DNA of 18,139 nucleotides, taken from NCBI GenBank assembly GCA_945870465.1, contig CAMBSS010000087.1, forward strand, positions 1 to 18,139, written 5' to 3'. This stretch comes from Bordetella parapertussis (GTDB taxonomy: Bacteria; Pseudomonadota; Gammaproteobacteria; Burkholderiales; SG8-41). Shown in pieces: positions 8,078-18,139 of this stretch. The notes beneath the pieces are model-generated. The model made no database searches and was not told where the DNA came from. It was given only the letters and a program-made list of their open reading frames with translations. Each line of letters begins with the position of its first letter. Positions within the stretch are counted from its first letter, which is position 1. The position numbers were made by a program, and so were the translations under genes.

Positions 8078-8428
8078 ATGGGATTCGTGATCGTAAAAAC
8101 CCTCATTTCCGCCATCATCATCACGATGGTGTCGGAAGTCGCCAAGCGCAGCCCTGCGTTCGCAGCATTGATCGCATCGCTGCCGCTGGTGTCCGTGCTC
8201 GGCATGATCTGGATTTACCAGGAAACGCACGACATACCGCGCATCGCGGAACACTCCCAGGCGACTTTCTGGTTCGTACTGCCGTCGCTGCCGATGTTTT
8301 TGATATTGCCGGCGATGCTGCGCCATGGCGTCGGTTTCTATCTGGCGCTCACCATCAACTGCGCCATCACCGCGCTGCTGTATCTCGCGATGGTCAAAGC
8401 GGGCGCGTATTTCGGCGTTAAATTTTAG
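8078..8428 (+). CDS. DUF3147-like small membrane protein
   Basis: An integral inner-membrane protein of 116 residues with four predicted membrane segments, at about 3-18, 28-47, 63-81 and 86-107. It resembles the DUF3147 family, which has no known function. The start is set by GGAGG at 8067-8071, six bases before the ATG at 8078; an in-frame ATG at 8072 directly abuts that site and is unlikely. Conserved-looking features are SEVAKRSPAFAALIASLPL and the polar loop WIYQETHD before segment 3. It lies between prpC and prpD in the same orientation, just after the CGCAAAG hairpin. A role in membrane handling of propionate or methylcitrate intermediates is possible only by position. Confidence 0.75.
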   Translation: MGFVIVKTLISAIIITMVSEVAKRSPAFAALIASLPLVSVLGMIWIYQETHDIPRIAEHSQATFWFVLPSLPMFLILPAMLRHGVGFYLALTINCAITALLYLAMVKAGAYFGVKF

Positions 8429-8458
8429 TTTTCTTCCATTCCAACCGATAGAGCAAAC

Positions 8459-9904
8459 ATGTCCAGCCATATAGCAGCGAACCCGCGACAAAAAACCGAC
8501 CAGGTCATCCTCGACATCGCCGATTACGCGTTGAAGCACGCCATCAAGAGCGCCGAGGCCTATAACACCGCCCGGCTGTGCCTGATGGATACACTGGGTT
8601 GCGGATTCGAAGCGCTGTCCTATCCCGCGTGCACCAAATTGATGGGCCCCATTGTCCCGGGCACCGTCGTTCCCAACGGCGCCAAGGTGCCGGGCACGTC
8701 GTTTCAGCTCGATCCGGTCGCCGCCGCCTTCAACATCGGCTGCATGATCCGCTGGCTCGATTTCAACGACACCTGGCTCGCGGCCGAATGGGGCCATCCT
8801 TCCGACAATCTCGGCGGCATCCTCGCCGCCGCCGATTACCTGTCGCGCACGCGCGTTGCCGCAGGCAAAGCGCCGCTGACCATGCGCGAAGTGCTGACGG
8901 GCATGATCAAGGCGCACGAAATCCAGGGCGTCATCGCGCTTGAAAACAGTTTCAACCGCGTCGGTCTCGATCACGTCGTGCTGGTCAAGGTCGCCAGCAC
9001 CGCCGTGGTGACCGCGATGCTTGGCGGCACGCGCGAAGAAGTCATCAACGCGGTGTCCAATGCCTGGATCGACGGCCAATCGCTGCGCACCTATCGCCAT
9101 ACGCCCAATACCGGCTCGCGCAAATCGTGGGCGGCGGGCGACGCCACCAGCCGCGCGGTTCGGCTCGCATTGATGGCGCTCAAAGGCGAGATGGGCTATG
9201 CGTCCGCCCTCACCGCCAAGATCTGGGGTTTCTACGACGTGCTGTTCAAGGGCAAGCCGTTCAAATTCACGCGCAAGTACGGCTCGTATGTGATGGAAAA
9301 CATATTATTTAAAATTTCGTTTCCGGCCGAGTTCCACGGCCAGACCGCTGCCGAGTGCGCCGTGGTCCTGCACCCGGCGGTGCGCGACCGCATTGCCGAC
9401 ATCAAGAAGGTCGTCATCACCACGCACGAGTCCGCCATCCGCATCATCGACAAAAAAGGCGCGCTCAACAATCCGGCCGACCGCGATCACTGCATCCAGT
9501 ACATCGTCGCTATCGGACTCATCAAGGGCAACGTGGTGGCGACCGACTACGAAGACGACGTCGCAAGCGACCCGCGCGTCGATGCGCTGCGCTCCAAAAT
9601 GGTCTGCGTCGAGAAACAGCAGTGGACGCTCGATTACCTCGATTCATCGAAGCGTTCCATCGCCAATGCGGTGCAGGTTTTTTTCAAGGACGGCAGCAAG
9701 ACCGAAAACGTCGCCTTCGAATACCCGATCGGCCATCGCCGCCGCCGCAAGGAGGGCGTGCCGTTGCTCGAAGCCAAGTACAGGACCAATCTGGCGCGCC
9801 GTTTTCCCGCCAAACAGCAGGCCGCGATATTCAGCCTGTGCAACGACCAGAAAAAACTCGAGGCAACACCGGTGCATGAATTCGTCGACCTTTTCGTGAT
9901 CTGA
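8459..9904 (+). CDS. prpD: 2-methylcitrate dehydratase PrpD
   Basis: This MmgE/PrpD-family enzyme dehydrates 2-methylcitrate to 2-methyl-cis-aconitate without an Fe-S cluster. It has 481 residues (E. coli 483). Family landmarks are [10 protein letters not shown] near residue 45, [20 protein letters not shown] near 98-117, the central [21 protein letters not shown], and [16 protein letters not shown] near 285-300. The C-terminal domain carries the basic GHRRRRKEG loop. The ribosome site is weak, so the start rests on length and on [14 protein letters not shown] resembling the family N-terminus. An AT-rich patch at about 9297-9320 is inside the conserved FKISFPAEF region and needs no separate explanation. 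Confidence 0.95.
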   Translation: MSSHIAANPRQKTDQVILDIADYALKHAIKSAEAYNTARLCLMDTLGCGFEALSYPACTKLMGPIVPGTVVPNGAKVPGTSFQLDPVAAAFNIGCMIRWLDFNDTWLAAEWGHPSDNLGGILAAADYLSRTRVAAGKAPLTMREVLTGMIKAHEIQGVIALENSFNRVGLDHVVLVKVASTAVVTAMLGGTREEVINAVSNAWIDGQSLRTYRHTPNTGSRKSWAAGDATSRAVRLALMALKGEMGYASALTAKIWGFYDVLFKGKPFKFTRKYGSYVMENILFKISFPAEFHGQTAAECAVVLHPAVRDRIADIKKVVITTHESAIRIIDKKGALNNPADRDHCIQYIVAIGLIKGNVVATDYEDDVASDPRVDALRSKMVCVEKQQWTLDYLDSSKRSIANAVQVFFKDGSKTENVAFEYPIGHRRRRKEGVPLLEAKYRTNLARRFPAKQQAAIFSLCNDQKKLEATPVHEFVDLFVI

Positions 9905-9922
9905 TATATCGAAAGAACCGAT

Positions 9923-10342
9923 ATGCGAAGCAATCTGATCCGCCCCGCCGCAGTCGCTGCGCTGCTTGCGCCCCTGGCGGCAGCTGCCGCCATGACGCCG
10001 GGGCTCTACGAATACACCATCAAGATGAGCATGCCGGGCGCGCCCGCCAATATGCCGGCGCAAACATTTCAGCGCTGCCTCAACGCGAAAGACATGGAAG
10101 GCAGCAAGGCTTACGAAATGCCGCCCAGTCCCGGCAGCGACTGCCAGATCAAGGACCTCAGCCAGAGCGGCGGACAGTTCTCCTACAAGATGGCGTGCAC
10201 CAAGCCGCAAAAAATCGATGGTGCGGTGCAGGGTTCGCTGACGTCCACCGGCATGACGATGGAAATGACGATGACCATGGCCGGCATGGCGGGCCACATG
10301 ACGCAATCGATTACCGCGAAGCGAGTCAGCGACTGCAAGTAA
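9923..10342 (+). CDS. Exported DUF3617 family protein
   Basis: A 139-residue protein of unknown function with a signal peptide (basic start MRSNLIR, alanine/leucine core, likely cleavage around residue 23, before MTPGLYEY). It resembles DUF3617, small periplasmic proteins opening with PGLYEYTIKM and ending in a RVSDCK-like motif. Four cysteines (52, 74, 92, 138) could form two disulfides in the periplasm. Residues 111-126 are methionine-rich, with seven Met in 16 positions, and include the only histidine, H125. Its stop overlaps the prpF start by one base (TAATG), so the two are translationally coupled. Why an exported protein is locked to a cytoplasmic isomerase is unclear. Confidence 0.8.
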   Translation: MRSNLIRPAAVAALLAPLAAAAAMTPGLYEYTIKMSMPGAPANMPAQTFQRCLNAKDMEGSKAYEMPPSPGSDCQIKDLSQSGGQFSYKMACTKPQKIDGAVQGSLTSTGMTMEMTMTMAGMAGHMTQSITAKRVSDCK

Positions 10343-11610
10343 TGAGCGCAAGACTGCAAAACGTCGCGCCAGCATCGCACGGGCTGCTGCCGAACCCGGC
10401 GCTGGCCGGTTTAGTGCCACGCGTCGTCGATGGCGTGCTCGAACTGCCGGTCTATCACATGCGCGGCGGGACTTCGACCGGCATCGTGTTGTGGCATGAG
10501 CACCTGCCCGCCGACCTCGCGCTGCGCGAAGAAGCGATCCGCTGGCTGATGGGCGTGCCGCCGGCAGGCGAAGTCAAAGGCAACAAGCAGACGACCGGCC
10601 TCGGCCGCGGCGCATCGACCAGCAACAAGGTATTCATCATCGACCGCTCGCCGGACACCGACACCGACGTTACGAGCACGCTTGCGCAGCTTGCGTCCGA
10701 CAAGGCCGCCATCGACTGGAGCGTCAATTGCGGCAACATGTCCGCGGCGCTGACCATGTACGCGCTGGATACCGGATTATTCAAAGCATCAACCGGTAAT
10801 ACCGTGATGCGGATATTCAACACCAATACCGGCGTGACGACCGACGCAACGGTCAAAACGCCAGATGGCACGCCATACATACCCGCCGACACTGAAATTC
10901 CCGGCGTGATGGGCAAATTTCCCGGCGTCGAATTGAGCCTGCGCAATCCAGTTGGCGCCAAGACCGGCAAGCTGCTGCCGACCGGCAATGTTGTCGACAA
11001 TTTTGCCGGCGTGGATGCCTCGTGCGTCGACGTGGCGGTACCCATGGTGATCGTAAGTGCGGCCGCTCTCGGCAAAACCGGCCAGGAAACAGTCGAAGAA
11101 CTCGGGCGCGACCACGCGCTGAAACAGCGCCTGCAGGCGATCTGGGTAGAGGCGGGCCGCAAAATGGGGCTGCGCGCGAAAAACGGCGACCTGATGAGCG
11201 CCGACGACCTCGCGCGCAGCGAAACCATCCCGAAAATCTGCATGGTCGCGCCGCCGCAGGGCGAAGAACACATTCTCGTGCGTTACTTTACGCCGCAAAC
11301 GCCGCATAATTCGCTTGCGGTGACCGGCGGTTGCTGCCTCGCCGTCGCCTGCCTGCTGCCTGGAACCACGGCAAACAAGCTGGCGCGCGGCGTGCCGGTG
11401 ATAGACGCCAAAGAAAGCGTGACCGTCATGCAGATGCGCAACCCCGCAGGCGTGCTGCGCGCGCGCATTGCGGCATCGATGACCGCATCCGGCGTGCATA
11501 TCAGCAGCGCGGCATACGAGCGCAGTTCGCAGATTTTTCTGCGCGGACATTTTCCTTTGTATTGCGCGTCCGCGCAGCTCAAAGCGTTTGGTAAACAATG
11601 GCAACAATGA
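10342..11610 (+). CDS. prpF: PrpF-like 2-methylaconitate isomerase
   Basis: This member of the PrpF isomerase family (diaminopimelate epimerase-like fold) moves the double bond or configuration of methylaconitate so it can be rehydrated. It has 422 residues, about 25-30 more than the usual length, mostly as an N-terminal extension before [12 protein letters not shown]96 (STSNKVFII) and C130 ([11 protein letters not shown]) are spaced 34 apart, exactly as the essential K73 and C107 of the Shewanella enzyme. MRGGTSTG has Thr46 where the family usually has Lys, so the substrate may differ. The ATG at 10342 overlaps the upstream stop. The aconitase genes follow at once. Related tautomerases such as oxalomesaconate tautomerase share the fold, but context favours PrpF. 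Confidence 0.85.
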   Translation: MSARLQNVAPASHGLLPNPALAGLVPRVVDGVLELPVYHMRGGTSTGIVLWHEHLPADLALREEAIRWLMGVPPAGEVKGNKQTTGLGRGASTSNKVFIIDRSPDTDTDVTSTLAQLASDKAAIDWSVNCGNMSAALTMYALDTGLFKASTGNTVMRIFNTNTGVTTDATVKTPDGTPYIPADTEIPGVMGKFPGVELSLRNPVGAKTGKLLPTGNVVDNFAGVDASCVDVAVPMVIVSAAALGKTGQETVEELGRDHALKQRLQAIWVEAGRKMGLRAKNGDLMSADDLARSETIPKICMVAPPQGEEHILVRYFTPQTPHNSLAVTGGCCLAVACLLPGTTANKLARGVPVIDAKESVTVMQMRNPAGVLRARIAASMTASGVHISSAAYERSSQIFLRGHFPLYCASAQLKAFGKQWQQ

Positions 11611-11632
11611 CTTTTATAGGATGACTACGAAA

Positions 11633-14320
<2,688 letters not shown>

Positions 14321-14370
14321 AAAATAGGAGCCAATAGCGCGTAGCACGCACGGAAGTGGCAGTTTTTACG

Positions 14371-14391
14371 ACGCGCGGAGAAGTCGCGCGT
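14371..14391 (+). other. Small perfect hairpin between the two aconitase genes
   Basis: ACGCGCG (14371-14377) and CGCGCGT (14385-14391) form a seven-pair, all but one G-C, stem around a seven-base loop. There is no following T-tract, so it is not a standard terminator. It could pause polymerase or protect mRNA ends. Confidence 0.5.
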
Positions 14392-14398
14392 GAAATGC

Positions 14399-14462
14399 GT
14401 GTTGCGCGAATTGATGGCGGCGTGAAATTGAACTGTCACGCTGCGAACTGATGGCAGCGTAA
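14399..14462 (+). pseudogene. Two decayed extra copies of the aconitase 3' end
   Basis: The real 3' end of copy 1 (14294-14320) reads [12 protein letters not shown]. At 14399-14425 the sequence again reads [12 protein letters not shown], differing only by synonymous changes (two Leu, two Ala codons) and TGA for TAA. At 14442-14462 it reads CELMAA-stop, with 18 of 20 end bases identical to the real tail. Apart from the boundary codon, all differences are synonymous, as expected if these were once translated ends of related aconitase genes and not random tandem copies. They are fragments without their own start. Copy 2 itself ends differently (VLRQILAEAA), so they are not pieces of its present 3' end. 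Confidence 0.7.
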
Positions 14463-14484
14463 TCAACAAACAGGAACATACGAT

Positions 14485-17184
14485 ATGGCAAACGACACTT
14501 TCAAAACACTGCGCGACTTCACGCCTTCAGCGGGCAAAAAAGGCCGCTATCACTCGCTCGCCGCGCTCGAAGCAGCGGGCCTCGGCAAGATTTCACGCCT
14601 GCCGGTCAGCATTCGCATCGTGCTCGAATCGCTGGCGCGTTTCTGCGACGGCAAGCGCGTCACCGAAGAACACGTGCGCAACCTCGCGGCATGGCAACCC
14701 AACGGCAAACGCACTACGGAAATCCCCTTCATCGTGGTGCGCATCGTACTGCAGGACCTGATCGGTTTCGGCGCTCTTAACGACCTCTCCGCAATGCGCG
14801 CCGCCGCCGAACGCCAGGGCCTGGCTGCCAGCAAGATCGAACCTCTGGTGCCGGTCGACGTCGTGGTCGACCACTCGGTCGAAATCGATGTCTACAACAG
14901 GCCGGACGCCGTGCAGCGCAACCAGGAAATCGAATTCAAACGCAACGCCGAGCGCTACAGCTTCGTCAAATGGGCGCAGGGCGCGTTCGAGACCGTCCGC
15001 GTCGTCCCGCCCGGCAACGGCATCATCCATCAGATCAACATGGAATACCTGTCGCGCGGCGTGTGGGAAAAAGACGGCGTATGGTTTCCCGATACCGTAT
15101 TCGGTACCGACTCGCATACCACCATGGTCAACGGCATCGGCGTCGTCGCCTGGGGTGTCGGCGGCATTGAAGCCGAGGCCGGCATGCTCGGCCAGCCCAA
15201 TGCTTTCCTCACGCCGGATGTCGTCGGCTGCCACCTGACCGGCAAGCTGCACGAAGGCGTGACCGCGACCGACCTCGCACTCACCGTCACCGAACTCATG
15301 CGCAAAACGAAAGTCGTCGGCAAGTTCGTCGAGTTCTACGGCGCCGGTGCCGCCGCGCTAACCGCTGCTGACCGCTGCACCGTCGCCAACATGGCGCCGG
15401 AATACGGCGCGACCATGGGCTACTTTCCGGTTGACGCGAAGACCGTCGAATACTTCCGCACTACTGGCCGCGAGCCGGAACAGGTCGCAGCCATTGAAGC
15501 GTATTACAAGGTGCAAGGCCTGTTCGGCATGCCCAAGCCCGGCGACATCGATTACTCGCAGATCGTCGAACTCGACCTCGGCAGCATCGTGCCCAGCCTG
15601 TCGGGCCCGAAGCGTCCGCAGGACCGCGTCAACCTGCCCGACCTCGGCCGCGGTTTCGACGCGCTGTTCTCGGCACCCACCGACAAGAATGGATATGCGC
15701 GCCCTGCTGACGATCTCAACCGCCGCGTGCCCAGTGGGCATGCCGAGTTCGACGTCGGACACGGCGACGTGCTGATCTCGTCGATCACTTCGTGCACCAA
15801 TACATCCAATCCCGCGCTGCTGATCGCCGCTGGATTGCTCGCTAAAAAGGCCGTCGAACAAGGGCTCAAGGTCAGTCCGCGCGTCAAGACGTCGCTCGCC
15901 CCCGGCTCCAAGGTCGCCACCGACTACCTGCGCGATGCCGGGCTGCTGACCTATCTGGAGCAACTCGGTTACGGCGTCGTCGCCTACGGCTGCACCACCT
16001 GCATGGGTGCCGCCGGCCCGCTCGACCCGAAAATCGAGGATGCCGTCGTCTCCAACGATCTCGTCACCGCCGCAGTGCTCTCCGGCAACCGTAACTTTGA
16101 AGCGCGCGTACATGCGAACCTGCGCGCTAACTACCTCGCCAGCCCGGCGCTGGTGGTGGCCTACGGCATTACCGGCACGGTACGCACCGACCTGACGAAA
16201 GATCCGCTGGGCACCGGCAAAGATGGCAAGCCTGTCTATCTGAAGGACGTATGGCCGACCGACGCCGAAGTGGGTGCGTTGATGAAATTCGCGGCAAATG
16301 CCGACCATTTCCGCAAGCAATACGGCGACCTGTCGGGCAACAAGAAGCTGTGGGAAGCGATTCCGACCGTCCCCGGCGCCGTTTACAAGTGGGACCCGAA
16401 ATCCACCTTCATCAAGGAACCGCCTTTCATGCTGGGCGTGACGCGGCAACTCGACAAGATCACCGATATCAAGGGCGCACGCACGCTGGCGATCCTCGGC
16501 GACTCGATCACCACCGATCACATCAGCCCGTCGACCAAGATCAAGCCCGGCACGCCGGCAGGAAAATGGCTGGAGGGCTACAACAGCCCGCCGTCCGAAT
16601 GGGGCCATTTCGGCGTGCGCCGCTGCAACCATGAATTGATGGTGCGCGGCACCTTCGCCAACGTGCGCCTGCGCAACCAGGTCGCCCCAGGCACCGAAGG
16701 CCCTATCACCAAGCACATGCCTGACGGCGCGCAGATGACGATCTTCGAAGCGTCCGAGCTGTATCACGCCTCGGGCACCCCACTCGTTATTTTCGGCGGT
16801 GAGGATTACGGCATGGGCTCATCGCGCGACTGGGCGGCCAAGGGCGTGCAATTGCTGGGCGTCAAAGCCGTGATCGTGAAGAGCTTCGAACGCATCCATC
16901 GCGCCAACCTGGTCGGCATGGGCGTGTTGCCGCTGCAGTTCAAGGCCGGCACCGACGTGAAAACGCTCGGCATCGACGGCACGGAGACGCTTGATATCGA
17001 GGGCGTCAACGGCGGTGACGTCCAGCCGATGCAGGACGTCACGCTCGTGATCACCCGCAAAGACGGCGCCAAGCAGCGCGTGCCGCTCACGCTGCGCATC
17101 GACACCGGCATCGAGGTCGATTATTTCAAGCACGGCGGCATCCTGCCGTACGTGCTGCGTCAGATTTTGGCCGAAGCGGCCTAG
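14485..17184 (+). CDS. acnA: Aconitate hydratase, AcnA/IRP type, copy 2
   Basis: A second [4Fe-4S] aconitase of 899 residues. Of the first 100 residues, 64 are identical to copy 1 without a gap, so this is an old paralogue, not a recent duplication. Ligands C437, C503 and C506 occupy the same positions. [21 protein letters not shown] and [10 protein letters not shown] are kept, and D673/S674 of GDSITTDH are normal here. Residues 710-716 read GVRRCNH, where most AcnA proteins have GSRRGNH, so V711 and C714 are unusual. AGGA nine bases upstream supports the start. It is the last gene before a strong terminator. Which copy serves the TCA cycle and which the methylcitrate pathway cannot be told from sequence. 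Confidence 0.94.
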   Translation: MANDTFKTLRDFTPSAGKKGRYHSLAALEAAGLGKISRLPVSIRIVLESLARFCDGKRVTEEHVRNLAAWQPNGKRTTEIPFIVVRIVLQDLIGFGALNDLSAMRAAAERQGLAASKIEPLVPVDVVVDHSVEIDVYNRPDAVQRNQEIEFKRNAERYSFVKWAQGAFETVRVVPPGNGIIHQINMEYLSRGVWEKDGVWFPDTVFGTDSHTTMVNGIGVVAWGVGGIEAEAGMLGQPNAFLTPDVVGCHLTGKLHEGVTATDLALTVTELMRKTKVVGKFVEFYGAGAAALTAADRCTVANMAPEYGATMGYFPVDAKTVEYFRTTGREPEQVAAIEAYYKVQGLFGMPKPGDIDYSQIVELDLGSIVPSLSGPKRPQDRVNLPDLGRGFDALFSAPTDKNGYARPADDLNRRVPSGHAEFDVGHGDVLISSITSCTNTSNPALLIAAGLLAKKAVEQGLKVSPRVKTSLAPGSKVATDYLRDAGLLTYLEQLGYGVVAYGCTTCMGAAGPLDPKIEDAVVSNDLVTAAVLSGNRNFEARVHANLRANYLASPALVVAYGITGTVRTDLTKDPLGTGKDGKPVYLKDVWPTDAEVGALMKFAANADHFRKQYGDLSGNKKLWEAIPTVPGAVYKWDPKSTFIKEPPFMLGVTRQLDKITDIKGARTLAILGDSITTDHISPSTKIKPGTPAGKWLEGYNSPPSEWGHFGVRRCNHELMVRGTFANVRLRNQVAPGTEGPITKHMPDGAQMTIFEASELYHASGTPLVIFGGEDYGMGSSRDWAAKGVQLLGVKAVIVKSFERIHRANLVGMGVLPLQFKAGTDVKTLGIDGTETLDIEGVNGGDVQPMQDVTLVITRKDGAKQRVPLTLRIDTGIEVDYFKHGGILPYVLRQILAEAA

Positions 17185-17208
17185 CGGCGATACAAATCGG
17201 CAGGCACG

Positions 17209-17241
17209 CAGGGCGGGCACAAGTGCCCGCCCTGTTTTTTT
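17209..17241 (+). terminator. Strong intrinsic terminator after the aconitases
   Basis: CAGGGCGGGCAC (17209-17220) and GTGCCCGCCCTG (17223-17234) form a perfect 12-base complement, with the innermost pairs opening to make the loop, followed by seven Ts at 17235-17241. It ends the plus-strand cluster. The T-tract overlaps the stop codon of the convergent monooxygenase gene. On the minus strand no T-run follows the stem, so it is one-directional. Confidence 0.95.
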
Positions 17242-18139
17242 AAGCGCTGCCTATCGCCTTGTTGACGGCGGGCATCACTTTTTCCGCCATCAGCTGCATG
17301 GAACGGCGTGCGAGTTTGACGTCGGCCCAGTCGTGGCCCGCGTATAACAACGTGCCGAAATCGCCGACCGTCTCGCGGAACGCGAGGATCTGCTCGACCA
17401 CGCTGTCGACGGTGCCACAAATCACCAAAGTGTCCAGCAGATACTCGAGCGTGACCGCCGAGTCCGGCATCGCAAGGTCGTTCTTGAATATATCGACGTT
17501 GCCGTGGCCCAGGCGTTTGGTGAGCAGGTTGTGATAGTAAAAACCATACGGCCCTTTGAGATCCTTGGCATAGCGCCGCGCGGTCGCCTCGTCATCTGCT
17601 ACAAACACGCTTTTGCATACGCGCCAGTGATTGCGGTCCGCCGGATGTCCGCCCGCCTTGCAGCCTTCTTCGTGTTTCGGCCAGTGTGTTTTGGCCCACA
17701 CCGGCTGCAGAAAATTCGCCGTGATCGGCTGCCAGCCGCGCTTCGCTGATTCGACCAGCCCGCGGGAATGCGGGACCACCGCGGTGACCACGATGGGCGG
17801 ATGCGGCTGCTGATAGGGCTTCAGCATCACGCCCTGCCCCACGTGCGGAAGCATGGTTTGCTCAGTGGTGATGTTCCAGAACTGGCCTTTGACGTTATAC
17901 GGCGCGTCGCCGCTCCATATCGCCAGTATCTGGTTGATCGATTCGACGAACATCGCGTTGCGGTCGCGCTCGAGGTTACCCATCATTTCCATGTCGGAGC
18001 GCAGCCCACCCGGCCCGATGCCGAACTGAAAACGCCCTTCGAGCATGTGATCCACCATCGCGACCAATGCCGCCACCTGCGCCGGGTGGTTGTTCGGCAA
18101 ATTCACAGTGCCGCTGCCCAGCCGGATTTGCTTCGTCGC
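17240..18139 (-). CDS. LLM-class (bacterial luciferase-like) flavin-dependent oxidoreductase, N-terminus missing
   Basis: A flavin-dependent monooxygenase of the luciferase-like TIM-barrel family, substrate unknown. The 299 visible residues are open to the window edge: ATKQIRLGSGTVNLPNNHP precedes AQVAALVAMVDHMLEGRFQFGIGPG, the usual core of the family, so the true start lies beyond 18139 and the in-frame GTG at 18106 is not a start. PHPPIVVTAV and SAKRGWQPI are the typical central strand and loop. The C-terminal LLDTLVICGTVDSVVEQILAFRETVGDFGTLLYAGHDW is the expected final barrel segment. It is convergent to the aconitases and probably unrelated to the TCA cluster. Confidence 0.9.
   Translation of the reverse strand, partial: ATKQIRLGSGTVNLPNNHPAQVAALVAMVDHMLEGRFQFGIGPGGLRSDMEMMGNLERDRNAMFVESINQILAIWSGDAPYNVKGQFWNITTEQTMLPHVGQGVMLKPYQQPHPPIVVTAVVPHSRGLVESAKRGWQPITANFLQPVWAKTHWPKHEEGCKAGGHPADRNHWRVCKSVFVADDEATARRYAKDLKGPYGFYYHNLLTKRLGHGNVDIFKNDLAMPDSAVTLEYLLDTLVICGTVDSVVEQILAFRETVGDFGTLLYAGHDWADVKLARRSMQLMAEKVMPAVNKAIGSA

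Noticed and set aside
9297..9325. AT-rich patch inside prpD
   Set aside because: Encodes the conserved [12 protein letters not shown] segment; no sign of an inserted site or promoter with a gene behind it.
14356..14451. Possible GTG-started small ORF in the gap between the aconitases
   Set aside because: No ribosome site and no family resemblance; it overlaps the decayed aconitase tails in another frame.

Overview
This is an 18.1 kb stretch of bacterial chromosome, almost fully coding and GC-rich. The proteins look betaproteobacterial, most like Burkholderiales. The reasons are an sdhCDAB operon next to mdh and a prp/aconitase cluster, a TctC/Bug-type periplasmic receptor, and a DUF3617 protein inside a prp operon. 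The taxonomy is an inference from family flavour; no rRNA or tRNA gene is visible. Every gene belongs to the TCA cycle, the 2-methylcitrate (propionate) pathway, or two accessory classes: amidase/Bug and a luciferase-like monooxygenase.

Layout. The minus-strand block (1-5479), in order of transcription from right to left, is: Bug receptor, amidase, sdhC, sdhD, sdhA, sdhB (cut by the window start). Divergently, the plus-strand block (5659-17184) is: mdh, an intrinsic terminator, prpC, a DUF3147 membrane protein, prpD, a DUF3617 exported protein, prpF, and two tandem AcnA-type aconitases. A very strong terminator follows at 17209-17241. A convergent LLM-class flavin monooxygenase fills 17240-18139 and runs off the right edge. 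No gap exceeds 300 bases.

How the genes fit together. PrpC condenses propionyl-CoA with oxaloacetate, and Mdh supplies the oxaloacetate. PrpD, PrpF and the aconitases carry methylcitrate to 2-methylisocitrate. The lyase PrpB, which would release pyruvate and succinate, is not in the window. Succinate would feed the SDH complex encoded divergently. The window is therefore a central carbon module joining the propionate and TCA cycles, with oxaloacetate and succinate as shared intermediates.

Most of the unusual signal lies between genes. (1) The sdhA-sdhB gap and the prpC-DUF3147 gap each hold an inverted pair of arrays built from eight-base units, of different sequence but the same plan. (2) The gap between the two aconitases carries two extra decayed copies of the aconitase 3' end ([12 protein letters not shown] and ELMAA-stop), differing from the real end almost only at synonymous positions, which looks like a recombination scar. 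(3) The two aconitases keep all Fe-S cysteines at identical positions but differ at otherwise conserved active-region residues, and PrpF is paired with AcnA-type rather than AcnD-type enzymes. I see no phage, IS element, CRISPR array or defence system.
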